DNA from: Hydrogenophaga sp. IBVHS1
GTDB lineage: Bacteria > Pseudomonadota > Gammaproteobacteria > Burkholderiales > Burkholderiaceae_C
Reading direction: 5' to 3'
Assembly (NCBI RefSeq): GCF_002127265.1
Contig: NZ_NFUU01000003.1
Span: forward strand, 629,055-693,054
Length of the DNA: 64,000 nucleotides
Positions 45,132-53,937 of this stretch are shown one piece after another. Every line of letters begins with the position of its first letter. Positions within the stretch are counted from its first letter, which is position 1. A program made the translations under genes and the position numbers. The notes beneath the pieces are model-generated. The model searched no databases and was not told the origin of the DNA. It saw nothing but the letters and a program-made list of their open reading frames with translations.

Positions 45132-45926
45132 GTGAACACCGCTCTGAACCCCACGAGCACCACACCCGCCGGCATGCACGCGGACGAGTGGGCCGCACGC
45201 ACCGAACTCGCCGCCTGCTACCGCGTGTTTGCCATGCTGGGCTGGACGGAGATGATCTACAACCACATCACGCTGCGGATGCCCGCCAGCGTGTGTGGTG
45301 AGGACAAACAGTTCCTGATCAATCCCTTTGGCCTGCACTACAGCGAAGTGACGGCGCGCAACCTGGTGAAGATCAACCTCAAAGGCGAGGTGCTCGATGG
45401 TTCACCTCACCCGGTCAACCCCGCCGGCTTCACGGTGCACGCCGCCATTCACGATGCCCTGGAAGGCGCGCACTGTGTCATGCACACCCACACCACAGCC
45501 GGCGTTGCCGTGGCCTGCCTCAAGGGCGGTTTGCAACAGACCAACTTCTACACCGCGCAGTTGCACGGCATGGTGGCCTACCACGACTTCGAGGGCATCA
45601 CCATCCACGCCGATGAAGCGCCTCGTTTGCTGAAAAGCATTGGTGAGAAGCCGGCGGTGATTCTGCGCAACCACGGCTTGCTGGCCTGGGGCGCCACGCT
45701 GCCGCAGACCTTTGCCATTCTCTGGACGCTGCAACGCGCTTGCGAAATCCAGCTGGCCACCTTCTCAATGGGCGGCGCCGAGGCGGCCATTCCCGTGCCC
45801 GAAGCCATCGCCGCGAAATGCACCCGCGACGCGCTGCAGTTCAACCCCCACCATGGGGCTGGCCGCGATGTATTCGATGCGCTGGTCCGGCAGGTCAACC
45901 GACTCGACCGCAGCTACCTGGAGTAA
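45132..45926 (+). CDS. Class II aldolase/adducin-family protein
   Basis: A 264-residue zinc-dependent fold with HTHTTAGVAVA (zinc ligands) and ILRNHGLLAWG. The N-terminus has YNHITLRMP. Family members include fuculose-phosphate aldolases and adducin-like proteins of unknown substrate. The preceding GGAGAAG ribosome site is strong. It appears co-transcribed with hpaI, and a side role in the aromatic pathway or a separate aldol reaction is possible. Function cannot be specified further. Confidence 0.85.
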   Translation: MNTALNPTSTTPAGMHADEWAARTELAACYRVFAMLGWTEMIYNHITLRMPASVCGEDKQFLINPFGLHYSEVTARNLVKINLKGEVLDGSPHPVNPAGFTVHAAIHDALEGAHCVMHTHTTAGVAVACLKGGLQQTNFYTAQLHGMVAYHDFEGITIHADEAPRLLKSIGEKPAVILRNHGLLAWGATLPQTFAILWTLQRACEIQLATFSMGGAEAAIPVPEAIAAKCTRDALQFNPHHGAGRDVFDALVRQVNRLDRSYLE

Positions 45927-45930
45927 TTTC

Positions 45931-46947
45931 TTGTCCCAACCCGAATTTCAACGCGTCGCGATCGTCGGCGCTGGCGCCATTGGCGGCTGGCTCGGTGTGC
46001 TGCTCTCGCACACCGGCTGCCTGGTGAGCGCGCTGGCGCGCGGCGACACGCTGGCCGCGCTGCAGCGCGACGGCCTGCAACTCCACCAGGACGGCAAACT
46101 CATCGGTGCGCCGGTGGAGGCCTCGTCGAGCGCGGTGGCGCTGGGCGTGCAGGATCTCGTCGTCGTGGCCGTGAAAGCGCCTGCCATGACCGAGGTCGCG
46201 CGCAGCATCGCGCCCCTCATCGGGCGCCACACGGTGGTGCTCACCGCCATGAACGGCGTGCCCTGGTGGTTTTTCAACGAATTTGGCGGTGCACGTACGG
46301 GCACGCGTCTGCAAGCGGTTGACCCGGGCGGTGCGATCGATCGGGCGGTGCCTGCGCGCAATGTGGTGGGTGGCGTGGTGCATGCCAGCTGTTCGGTCGA
46401 CGCGCCCGGTGTCGTTCGCCACCACTTTGGCAATGGCCTCATCGTCGGCGAGCCCTCGGGCGAACGCAGCGCGCGTGTGGTGGCGCTCGCCGAACTGCTG
46501 CAGCGCGCCGGCCTCAACGCCAGCATCTCGCCGCAGATCCAGAAAGACGTCTGGTACAAGCTCTGGGGCAACATGACCGTGAACCCGGTGAGCGCGCTCA
46601 CCGGCGCCACCACCGACCGCATTCTGGGCGACGAACTGGTGCGCGGTTTCATCAGCAGCGTCATGCTCGAGGCCAAGGCCATCGGCGCGCACATCGGCAT
46701 TCCGATCGACCAGCAGCCCGAAGACCGCCACGCCGTTACGCTCAAGCTCGGCGCCTTCAAGACCTCGATGCTGCAGGACGTGCAGGCGAGGAAGCCGGTG
46801 GAGCTCGACGCGCTGGTGAGCGTGGTGCGCGAACTCGGCCAGCTCACCGGCGTGCCCACACCGTTCACCGATGCGCTGCTTGGCCTCTCGCGCCTGCAGG
46901 CGCAGACGCTCGGCCTCTACCCCGAAACACCCGCCCGGCAGGGTTAG
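45931..46947 (+). CDS. 2-dehydropantoate 2-reductase-like oxidoreductase (PanE/ApbA family)
   Basis: A 338-residue NADP-binding protein with IVGAGAIGGWLG at the N-terminus, VVVAVKAPAM, and VWYKLWGNMTVNPVSALTGAT, the family lysine region. The coding frame starts 4 nt after the aldolase stop with no ATG available, so I propose TTG at 45931 (reads MSQPEFQRVAIVG). Many PanE homologues in catabolic operons are not true ketopantoate reductases, so the substrate is open. Confidence 0.85.
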   Translation: MSQPEFQRVAIVGAGAIGGWLGVLLSHTGCLVSALARGDTLAALQRDGLQLHQDGKLIGAPVEASSSAVALGVQDLVVVAVKAPAMTEVARSIAPLIGRHTVVLTAMNGVPWWFFNEFGGARTGTRLQAVDPGGAIDRAVPARNVVGGVVHASCSVDAPGVVRHHFGNGLIVGEPSGERSARVVALAELLQRAGLNASISPQIQKDVWYKLWGNMTVNPVSALTGATTDRILGDELVRGFISSVMLEAKAIGAHIGIPIDQQPEDRHAVTLKLGAFKTSMLQDVQARKPVELDALVSVVRELGQLTGVPTPFTDALLGLSRLQAQTLGLYPETPARQG

Positions 46948-46987
46948 CCCCCTACCCGCCCTAGGCGGGGCACAGAAAAATCGGTTC

Positions 46988-47803
46988 ATGCCCTCCACCT
47001 GGACCCTCGACGCTCCCGCCGCCGGCCAAGCCGTCTCGTCGGCTGCGGTGCATGGCCTGCTCGAGGTGGCCAGCGCACCGCTGAGTGCGGCGCGGCTGTT
47101 GCGCGCCGTCCAGCAGGTGGTTCCGGTGCAATACCTCTCGCTGGTGGCCTTTCACCGGCACACGCCCGAGCTGATTGAAGGCAGCTCCCAGCACACGCAC
47201 GATCGCGATGTGGTCGCCGAGTGTTTCGCCATTTACCGACGCCGCTATTTCCGCAGCGACTCCGTGATGCGAATGGCCGACCACGTGGGGTCCCGCCCCG
47301 CGCGCGAGGTGGCGGTGCTGCACTGCCGGGCCGATGAACTGCCCGTGGCCGGCTGGCGCGACGACATCTACGTGCGCGAACGCCTCACCGAGCGCTTCAC
47401 GCTGCTGCACGCACCCACGCCGGGCGCCGTGCAGGCCATTCACCTCTACCGAGACGACAGGCAAGGCTTCTTCCAGCCGTCCGAAATCGCGCAGTTGCTG
47501 GCCTTGGCCCCGCTGCTGCGACAGGCGCACCACGCCGCGTTGCAGGTGGGCGCCGTGGTGGCCGATCGCCAGGCCCAGGTGGCGCAGGCCGAGCGGCGCC
47601 TCTCGCAGCTGGCGCCGGTGCTCTCGCCGCGCGAACGCGCGGTATGCGCCCGCATCGCCTGCGGGCTCAGCGCCGATGGCATCGCCGCCGATCTCGATGT
47701 GGCGCCGTCCACCGTCGTGACGCTTCGCAAGCGCGCCTATCTCAAGCTGGCAGAGCTCGGTTTGCCTGCCGACCGGATGCGCCTGGCGCGCTGGCTGGGC
47801 TAG
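46988..47803 (+). CDS. LuxR-type HTH transcriptional regulator
   Basis: A 271-residue protein. The C-terminal LuxR-type HTH (about 210-265) contains LSPRERAVCARIACGLSADGIAADL and PSTVVTLRKRAYLKL. The N-terminal 200 residues are not recognisable as an autoinducer-binding or receiver domain; residues of about 30-150 may be a PAS/GAF-like sensor. It is 40 bp after the PanE-like gene with a small hairpin between, and precedes two lipoprotein genes. Its targets are unknown. Confidence 0.8.
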   Translation: MPSTWTLDAPAAGQAVSSAAVHGLLEVASAPLSAARLLRAVQQVVPVQYLSLVAFHRHTPELIEGSSQHTHDRDVVAECFAIYRRRYFRSDSVMRMADHVGSRPAREVAVLHCRADELPVAGWRDDIYVRERLTERFTLLHAPTPGAVQAIHLYRDDRQGFFQPSEIAQLLALAPLLRQAHHAALQVGAVVADRQAQVAQAERRLSQLAPVLSPRERAVCARIACGLSADGIAADLDVAPSTVVTLRKRAYLKLAELGLPADRMRLARWLG

Positions 47804-47883
47804 GGTTTCTCCGAGGAAGACTGACCAGGGATCGGTATTTTCGGCGCATAGAATCTGCGCACCCTGGAGGCGGAGAAACACTC

Positions 47884-48489
47884 ATGAAACAGATTTGGCG
47901 CGCACTGCGCGGCTTGTTGCTGGCCGTTGCGCTGGTGTACCTGGGCGGCTGTGCCTCCTTCTACGTCGACGGCAATGCGCCGGAGGTGCCGGTCGCGCAG
48001 TACAAGAAGCCGGCTGCGCCGACCGAGGTGCAGTTGATCTGGGAGTTCCAGACCAAAGGCGTGGCGAACGCCACGGCCACGCAATACCTCAAAGCCCGCG
48101 TTCTGGACCAGCTCGCCACCAGCGGTCTGTTCGCCAAAGTGAGCGACGCCCCTGTGGCCAGCGGCGCGCTGCTGACCGCCACGGTGAACAATGTGCCGCT
48201 TAGCGATGACGCGGCTTCCAAAGGTTTTGTCGCCGGCCTGACCTTCGGGATTGCAGGCCAGACGGTGGGAGACGGCTACGAATGCACGCTGCGCTACACA
48301 CCGGGACGCAGTGGCGCGACCCCGCTGGAGCAGAAGAGCAAACACGTCATCTACACCAACATCGGCGCGGCCGGGCCACCTGCGGGTGCCCAGAAGGTGG
48401 CCAGCGTTGAAGAAGCCGTTACCACCATGCTGCGCCAGTTGATCAGTCGAACCCTCAACCCCCTGTCACAGGACCCCGCATTCCCATGA
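47884..48489 (+). CDS. Hypothetical lipoprotein
   Basis: A 201-residue protein with a signal peptide ending in LGGC (lipidated Cys23). The mature part has a beta-rich N-terminal region and a GKxxxF-like middle. No catalytic motif was recognised. Its stop overlaps the start of the next lipoprotein gene by 4 nt (ATGA), so the two are probably a functional pair, perhaps outer-membrane assembly factors. Confidence 0.8.
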   Translation: MKQIWRALRGLLLAVALVYLGGCASFYVDGNAPEVPVAQYKKPAAPTEVQLIWEFQTKGVANATATQYLKARVLDQLATSGLFAKVSDAPVASGALLTATVNNVPLSDDAASKGFVAGLTFGIAGQTVGDGYECTLRYTPGRSGATPLEQKSKHVIYTNIGAAGPPAGAQKVASVEEAVTTMLRQLISRTLNPLSQDPAFP

Positions 48490-49058
48490 ACTCTCTCGCC
48501 CTTCGCCTTGCCCCGTTGTTGGCCGTGCTCGTGTTCGCGGGTTGCGCGAACATCAAACTGGATGCCACGGGTGCCACGCCCGCCACCGTCGAGAAGCTGC
48601 GCAGCGCCAGGCTGGCACCGGCTCAGGTGGGGGCCTTCCGCCTGGCACCGGGCAAGGACCCGGCCATGGACACCTCGTTGAGCGGCCTCAGGGGGAATTC
48701 GCTGGCACCGGCCAAGGGCACCTGGTCGCAACTGCTCAAGGACACGGTGCTCGCCGAACTCACCGCCGCAGGCCTTGTCGACCCGGCGTCCAGCCTCGTC
48801 ATTGAAGGGCTGCTCACCGACAGCAAGGTGGACGCCGCCATCGGCACCGGCACCGGCCGCCTGGCCGCTCGCTTCATCGTGAAAAACGGCAGCCGGGTGG
48901 CGTACGACAAGGAGCTCGCCGTCGACGCCCAATGGGAGTCTTCGTTCGTGGGTGCGGTGGCCATCCCCGCCGCCATGAACCAGTACGGTGCCTTGTACAA
49001 ATCGCTCGTGGCCAAACTCGTTGACGACCCCGACTTCCGGCGCGCGCTGACGAAGTAA
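48486..49058 (+). CDS. Hypothetical lipoprotein, partner of the preceding gene
   Basis: A 190-residue protein with a signal peptide and lipobox FAGC (Cys20). The mature part resembles small periplasmic lipoproteins, with a LVIEGLLTDSKVDAAIG core. No known domain is certain. It overlaps the upstream lipoprotein gene by 4 nt. A GC-rich palindrome (49070-49095) follows its stop and may mark the transcript end. Confidence 0.8.
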   Translation: MNSLALRLAPLLAVLVFAGCANIKLDATGATPATVEKLRSARLAPAQVGAFRLAPGKDPAMDTSLSGLRGNSLAPAKGTWSQLLKDTVLAELTAAGLVDPASSLVIEGLLTDSKVDAAIGTGTGRLAARFIVKNGSRVAYDKELAVDAQWESSFVGAVAIPAAMNQYGALYKSLVAKLVDDPDFRRALTK

Positions 49059-49069
49059 GAGGTACCCCT

Positions 49070-49095
49070 GTCCATCCCCTCCGGAGGGGACGGAC
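49070..49095. repeat. GC-rich palindromic hairpin after lipoprotein gene
   Basis: CCCCTCCGGAGGGG (49076-49089) is a perfect 14-bp palindrome flanked by GTCC (49070-49073) and GGAC (49092-49095). It can form a strong hairpin 12 nt after the lipoprotein stop. The lack of a T-tract makes intrinsic termination uncertain; an mRNA-stabilising or Rho-associated role is possible. Confidence 0.5.
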
Positions 49096-49150
49096 CGCCT
49101 GCCGCCTCCACCTAGCATGGGTCTCCTTCCCCAAGAGCAGGAGACAGACC

Positions 49151-50233
49151 ATGTGGTTGCGAAACTGCTGGTACGTGATCGCCTGGGACCATGAGGTCCC
49201 GCAGGCCGACGCCCCGCAACTCTTCACCCGCACCGTGCTGGGCGAGCCGGTGCTCGTCTACCGCACGCAAGCCGGTGAGGTGGTGGCGCTGGAAGACCGC
49301 TGCTGCCACCGCCACGCTCCGTTGTCGGCCGGACGGCGCGAGGGCGATTGCGTGCGCTGCGGCTACCACGGCCTCAAATTCAACCCACAAGGCCAGTGCG
49401 TTGAAGCGCCGGGTATCGAGATCGTGCCGGCCAAGGCGCGCGTGCGCCGCTACCCGGTGGCCGTGAAGAACAAATGGGTGTTCGTGTGGATGGGCGACAC
49501 CGCGAAGGCCGACACCGCGCTGCTGCCCGACAACTTCAGCTGCGACAGCGCGGACTGGAAACACCAGCCCGGCTACCTTCACTACGACACGCCGTACCTG
49601 CTCATCTGCGACAACCTGCTCGATTTTTCGCACCTGAGCTATGTGCACGAAAAATCGCTCGGCGGATCCACGCGCATTGCGCAGTCGCGCCCGGTGATCG
49701 AGCCTGTGCCTGGCGCCACCGCCGACTGGCCGCAGATGGGCATCAAGGTATCGCGGCATGTAAACGATGTGCCGGCGCCGCCGTTTTACCAGCGCTTCCG
49801 CCGTTTCGACACCAACCTGGACCGCTGGTTCGTCTACGAATTCCTGCTGCCCGGCACGCTGCTCATGCACTCGGGTGGGCGACCCACGGGTGCCGCACCC
49901 GACGCACCCGGGCCTTCCGTGCGGCTGCACAGTTGCCAGACGCTCACGCCCGAAACCGCCACCACCACGCATTACTTCTTCCAGCAGTCGCACCCCGTGG
50001 ACGAGGGCGACAACGCGGTGACCGAGAGCATCTTCAACAGCCTGGTCGGCGCCTTCAATGAAGACCGCGACATGATCACCGCGCAACACCGAAACATCCA
50101 GCTCAACCCCACGCTGCCCATGCTGCCGCTGGCCATGGACGCCGCACTCGCGCAGTTCCGCCGCCTGCTCGAAACGCGGGTGCAGGCAGAACAACGCGCC
50201 ACCACTTCACCCCCCACGGCCGTGCCGGCCTGA
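49151..50233 (+). CDS. Rieske aromatic-ring oxygenase/O-demethylase (VanA-like)
   Basis: A 360-residue oxygenase subunit. The Rieske ligands are CCHRHAPLS (Cys-x-His) and CVRCGYHGLKF (Cys-x2-His). The mononuclear iron motif DNLLDFSHLSYVHEKSLG supplies Asp and two His ligands. It resembles vanillate O-demethylase oxygenase. No reductase gene is adjacent, so the electron partner must be elsewhere. A GAGCAGGAGACAGACC leader gives its ribosome site, and a TRAP-type substrate-binding gene follows 19 nt later, suggesting uptake of the substrate acid. Confidence 0.88.
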   Translation: MWLRNCWYVIAWDHEVPQADAPQLFTRTVLGEPVLVYRTQAGEVVALEDRCCHRHAPLSAGRREGDCVRCGYHGLKFNPQGQCVEAPGIEIVPAKARVRRYPVAVKNKWVFVWMGDTAKADTALLPDNFSCDSADWKHQPGYLHYDTPYLLICDNLLDFSHLSYVHEKSLGGSTRIAQSRPVIEPVPGATADWPQMGIKVSRHVNDVPAPPFYQRFRRFDTNLDRWFVYEFLLPGTLLMHSGGRPTGAAPDAPGPSVRLHSCQTLTPETATTTHYFFQQSHPVDEGDNAVTESIFNSLVGAFNEDRDMITAQHRNIQLNPTLPMLPLAMDAALAQFRRLLETRVQAEQRATTSPPTAVPA

Positions 50234-50252
50234 TCACCAACGGAGACTCTCG

Positions 50253-51269
50253 ATGACCCGCAAAACCTTTCTGCTTGCCCCGCTGGCTGCCACGCTTCTT
50301 GCCACCACGGGCCTTGCGAGCGCACAGACCGTGCTCAGCGTTTCCACCTGGTTGCCGCCTTCTCACGGCGCCACCATGGCGCAGAACCAGTGGTGCGAAG
50401 CGGTGGAGAAGGAAACCAAAGGCAGCGTGAAGTGCAACCTGCTGCCCAAGGCGGTGTCCGCGCCGCCCGGCACCTTCGATGCCGTGCGCGACGGCCTGGC
50501 CGATGTGTCCTACACCGTGGACGGCTACACGCCCGGTCGCTTCATCTTTACCCAGGTGGCCGAGTTCCCGTTTCTTGGCGACAGCTCCACCACCACCTCG
50601 GTGGCGTACCAGCGCATCTACGACAAGTACTTTGCGCCCATCGGAGAGCACCGGGGCGTGAAGGCGCTGGCGGTTTTCACGCACGGCCCGGGCATCATCT
50701 TCACCGTCAAGCAGCCGGTCACCTCCGCAGCCGACGCCAGCAAACTCAAGTTCCGCATTGGTGGCGGCAACATCAACGAGCTTTCCAAGGCCATGGGCTG
50801 GAACACCACGCTCAAGCCCGCCACCGATTCGTTTGAGCTGCTCTCCACCGGTGTGATGGACGGCACCTTCTTCCCGGACGAATCCCTGCAGTCCATGCGC
50901 CTGTCGATGGTGAAGTACGCGACCACCTTTCCCGGCGGGCTGTACAACACCAGCTTCGTCTTCATGATGAACGAGGCCAAGTACAAGAGCCTGAAGCCCG
51001 AGGAGCGCGCCGCCATCGACAAGGTGTCGGGCGAGGCGGCCGCGCGCCTCTTTGGTGCCGGCTGGGACCGCACCGACGCCGCATCTCGCGAAATTCAGAA
51101 GCAGACCGGCGTGCAGCGCCAGATGGCCAGCGATGCCTTCGTGAACGAGGTCAAGGCGAAGCAGGCGGCACTGGAAGACAAGTGGGTGGCGGCAGCCGAA
51201 GGCCGGGGCCTCAAAAACGCTCGCGCGGTGCTGGCTGAATTCCGCGCCGAAATTCAGAAGGTCAAGTGA
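50253..51269 (+). CDS. TRAP transporter substrate-binding protein (DctP family)
   Basis: A 338-residue periplasmic protein with a cleavable signal peptide (MTRKTFLLAPLAATLLATTGLASAQ in outline, cut near Ala24). The mature part has SWLPPSHGATMAQNQWCEAVEKE and the carboxylate-binding Arg region KLKFRIGGGN. It would bind an organic acid for a TRAP permease, but no dctQ/dctM gene is adjacent, so it is an orphan in this window. It ends exactly where the convergent marC gene begins. Confidence 0.88.
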   Translation: MTRKTFLLAPLAATLLATTGLASAQTVLSVSTWLPPSHGATMAQNQWCEAVEKETKGSVKCNLLPKAVSAPPGTFDAVRDGLADVSYTVDGYTPGRFIFTQVAEFPFLGDSSTTTSVAYQRIYDKYFAPIGEHRGVKALAVFTHGPGIIFTVKQPVTSAADASKLKFRIGGGNINELSKAMGWNTTLKPATDSFELLSTGVMDGTFFPDESLQSMRLSMVKYATTFPGGLYNTSFVFMMNEAKYKSLKPEERAAIDKVSGEAAARLFGAGWDRTDAASREIQKQTGVQRQMASDAFVNEVKAKQAALEDKWVAAAEGRGLKNARAVLAEFRAEIQKVK

Positions 51270-51890
51270 TCAGCCCAGCAAGGCGGGAAAGAGCTTCACC
51301 AGGCCGGTGGCCATCACCTCCACCGACAACGCTGCCAGGATCAGACCCATCAGCCGCGTCATCACGTTGATGCCGGTCTGGCCCAGGAAGCGCGCGATCG
51401 GCTCGGCGAGCGTGAAGCAGATGGCGGTGGCCACGGCGATCACCACGCCGTAGCCCACCAGGGCGGCGTGCTGGAAAAAGGTCTTGGCCTGTTCGGCGTA
51501 GATCACCACGGTGGACATGGTGGCCGGGCCGGTGAGCAGCGGGATCGTCAGCGGCACCACGGCAATCGAGGCGCGGGCCGATGCGTCCTCCACCTCGCTC
51601 GGGGTGGTTTTGGCCTCGGCTGGCTGCGCGTTGAGCATTGACAGCGCCGAGGTCAGCAGCAGCATGCCGCCGCCCACCTGGAAACTCGCCAGCGAAATGC
51701 TGAAGAACTCCAGGATCTGCAACCCCACGATGGCGCAGGTGGCGATCACCGCGAACGCGCTGACGGACGAGATCAGCACCGTGCGCCGCCGCTGCTTTTT
51801 CGAGAAACCCTGCGTGTAGTGGATGAAGAAAGGCACGATCGCCAGCGGGTTGACGATGGCGAGCAGGGTGATGAGCGGCTTGAAATCCAT
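51270..51890 (-). CDS. MarC-family integral membrane protein
   Basis: A 206-residue protein with six hydrophobic helices and the MarC signature TLLAIVNPLAIVPFFIHYTQG and SMLNAQPAEAK, VPLTIPLLTGPATMSTVV. The MarC family has no firmly known function; early claims of antibiotic resistance were not supported. It is encoded convergent with the TRAP gene with zero gap. Confidence 0.9.
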   Translation of the reverse strand: MDFKPLITLLAIVNPLAIVPFFIHYTQGFSKKQRRRTVLISSVSAFAVIATCAIVGLQILEFFSISLASFQVGGGMLLLTSALSMLNAQPAEAKTTPSEVEDASARASIAVVPLTIPLLTGPATMSTVVIYAEQAKTFFQHAALVGYGVVIAVATAICFTLAEPIARFLGQTGINVMTRLMGLILAALSVEVMATGLVKLFPALLG

Positions 51891-51955
51891 GGGCGGGATT
51901 GTGAGGGATGTCGCGATCGCACAGACGATCCGGCGCCGGGCCGCCCCAAGCCGGA

Positions 51956-52456
51956 TCAGCCCCCCTGGGGGGCAGCGACCCGCGAAGCGGCGGAGCGTGG
52001 GGGCTCTTTCAACCTGAACATCCCGTAGCCCTCCATGTGCAAAACTTTCTCATCGCGCTGGTTGAACATTTCCCAGACCGTGCGCACCAGGCCCACATCG
52101 GGCCGTTTGCTCATGGGCCGCTTCTCGGTGATGGTGTGCTGCAGGCGCAGCGTGTCGCCGGGGAACACCGGCTTGAGCCATTTCAGGCTTTCCAGCCCGG
52201 GTGAGCCCAGGCTGGAGGTGTGCACCAGAAAGTTGGTCACCATCAGCCGCATCGCCATGGCGCAGGTGTGCCAGCCGCTGGCGCTGAGCGCGCCGAACAC
52301 CGATGCCTTGGCCGCCTCGTGGTCGAGGTGGAAAGGCTGAGGGTCGAACTGGCGCGCGAAGGCCACCGTTTCTTCCTCGGTGGGGGTGATGGTGCCCAGA
52401 TCGCGCGTTTCGCCGACCTCCAGGTCTTCCCACCAGATCGTGATTTCCTGTGCCAT
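51956..52456 (-). CDS. MaoC-family (hot-dog fold) dehydratase
   Basis: A 166-residue hydratase-like protein. The EELEVG-type start (WWEDLEVGETRDLG), the core FDPQPFHLDHEAAKAS (catalytic Asp and His region) and FPGDTLRLQHTITEKRP match MaoC proteins. It lies directly after an SDR gene (stop and start adjacent), and such pairs act on acyl thioesters. The last ~16 residues (PRSAASRVAAPQGG) are encoded by a GC-rich repeat, so the real functional C-terminus may end earlier. Confidence 0.88.
   Translation of the reverse strand: MAQEITIWWEDLEVGETRDLGTITPTEEETVAFARQFDPQPFHLDHEAAKASVFGALSASGWHTCAMAMRLMVTNFLVHTSSLGSPGLESLKWLKPVFPGDTLRLQHTITEKRPMSKRPDVGLVRTVWEMFNQRDEKVLHMEGYGMFRLKEPPRSAASRVAAPQGG
51959..52010. 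repeat. GC-rich palindromic repeat overlapping the maoC 3' end
   Basis: The stretch includes GCCCCCTGGGGGGC with a CAGCGACC...GCGGCGGAGCG flank ending in GGGGGC. I recall similar CCCCC-GGGGGGCAGCGACCG-GCGGAGCGTGGGGGC elements after genes in Comamonadaceae genomes. Here it has been read into the maoC coding sequence. Confidence 0.55.
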
Positions 52457-53215
52457 CTAGCGACCTCCCGACACTTCGATGAAGGACATGGTCGTGTACT
52501 TCGACACGTCCGACAACAGCCACACGATGGCGTGGGCCACCTCGTCCGGATCGCCTCCGCGCTTCATGGGGATCTCCGGGCTCAGGTCGCGCACGCGGTC
52601 GGGCAGGCCGCCCGAAGCATGGATGTCCGTGTCGATCAAACCCGGGCGCACGCAATTCACCCGTATGCCCTCGGTGGCCACCTCTTTGGCGAGGCCGATG
52701 GTGAAGGTGTCGATGGCGCCCTTGGCCGCCGCGTAGTCCACGTACTGCCCGGGCGCACCCAGACGCGCCGCAGCGCTGGAGACATTCACGATTGAACCCC
52801 CCGCGCCGCCGTGCTTCGTGCTCATGCGCCGCACCGCTTCGCGCGCGCAGATAAAGGAGCCGATCACGTTGATGTCGAACATGCGGCGCCAGCGCGCCAC
52901 GCTCATCTGGTCCAGCCGCAGGGTCACGTCCACCACACCCGCGTTGTTGACCAGGCCGGTGATGTGCCCCAGCCTGGCGTCGATGCGCGCAAACATCGCC
53001 AGCACCTGGTCTTCATCGGCCACGTCGGCCTGCACGCTCATGGCATTGCCGCCTGCTGCGCGAATGGCGCGCACCACCTCGTCGGCCGCCAGCGAGTTCG
53101 CGGTGTAGTTCACCGCCACCGCCCAGCCCTGTCGCGCTGCCAGCCGCGCGGTCGCAGCGCCAATGCCGCGCCCACCGCCAGTGACCAGCAGCACCTGGCC
53201 GTTGGACTTGTCCAT
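52457..53215 (-). CDS. SDR-family NAD(P)-dependent oxidoreductase
   Basis: A 252-residue classical SDR with VTGGGRGIGAAT (cofactor), NNAGV, a catalytic Ser in VNVSSAAARLG and YAAAKGA (YxxxK). It has no clear substrate motif. It precedes the MaoC-like gene with adjacent stop and start, suggesting a 3-hydroxyacyl or 3-ketoacyl thioester role as in FabG/MaoC pairs. It is divergent from the DsbA-like isomerase gene, 88 bp away. Confidence 0.9.
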   Translation of the reverse strand: MDKSNGQVLLVTGGGRGIGAATARLAARQGWAVAVNYTANSLAADEVVRAIRAAGGNAMSVQADVADEDQVLAMFARIDARLGHITGLVNNAGVVDVTLRLDQMSVARWRRMFDINVIGSFICAREAVRRMSTKHGGAGGSIVNVSSAAARLGAPGQYVDYAAAKGAIDTFTIGLAKEVATEGIRVNCVRPGLIDTDIHASGGLPDRVRDLSPEIPMKRGGDPDEVAHAIVWLLSDVSKYTTMSFIEVSGGR

Positions 53216-53303
53216 AACCTGTCTCCTGCAGAATGTGGTGGCATCGCGTACAACACAGGGCGCGCCTTCCAGCGCGACATTACAACAGTCTCAGGAGACC
53301 GCC

Positions 53304-53903
53304 ATGGGTCGCACAGTCGACTATTACTTCGCCCCCCAGAGTCCCTGGACCTACCTCGGCCACGAACGTTTCGCCGCGCTGCTTCTTGAAACCGGCGCCT
53401 CCGTGCGGGTGCTGCCCGCCGACCTCGGCAAGGTGTTTCCCATTTCAGGTGGCTTGCCACTGCACAAGCGCGCGCCACAGCGCCAGGCCTACCGGTTGCT
53501 TGAACTGCGCCGTTTCAGCGAGGCGCTGGGCGTGCCGCTGAATCCCGAGCCCCGTCACTTTCCTGTGGCCGGCGACCCCGCCGCGCGCCTGATCACGGCG
53601 GTGGCCCTGCGCGATGGGTCCGATGCCGCCATGCGCATCACTGGCGCGGTCACGTCCGCCGTGTGGGCACAGGAGCGCGACATTGCCGACCTTTCCGTGC
53701 TCGCGGCGCTGCTGGCAGAAACCGGCCTGAACGCCTCTCGGCTGGACGAGTCGCAACAGGCCGACGTGCAGGCGCACTACGAACAGCAGACGCAAGCGGC
53801 GATCGATGCGGGCGTGTTCGGCGCACCCAGCTACGTGATCGATGGTGAACTTTTCTGGGGCCAGGACCGGCTCGACTTTGTGGCCCGGCGCTTGCAGGCC
53901 TGA
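53304..53903 (+). CDS. 2-hydroxychromene-2-carboxylate isomerase-like protein (DsbA/NahD family)
   Basis: A 199-residue thioredoxin-fold protein. FAPQSPWTYLGHERF near the N-terminus and FGAPSYVIDGELFWGQDRLDF near the C-terminus are the HCCA-isomerase/GST-kappa hallmarks. Members isomerise hydroxychromene carboxylate in naphthalene catabolism or act on glutathione conjugates. CAGGAGA lies 7 nt upstream of the ATG. Whether it is catabolic or a general detoxification enzyme cannot be told. Confidence 0.85.
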   Translation: MGRTVDYYFAPQSPWTYLGHERFAALLLETGASVRVLPADLGKVFPISGGLPLHKRAPQRQAYRLLELRRFSEALGVPLNPEPRHFPVAGDPAARLITAVALRDGSDAAMRITGAVTSAVWAQERDIADLSVLAALLAETGLNASRLDESQQADVQAHYEQQTQAAIDAGVFGAPSYVIDGELFWGQDRLDFVARRLQA

Positions 53904-53937
53904 ACATTTCTCATCACCGCAACAGGAGCGAACCACC

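Noticed and set aside
46955..46969. CCCGCC/GGCGGG hairpin before the LuxR-type gene as a terminator
   Set aside because: Only a 6-bp stem and no T-tract on the plus strand; transcription may continue into the regulator.
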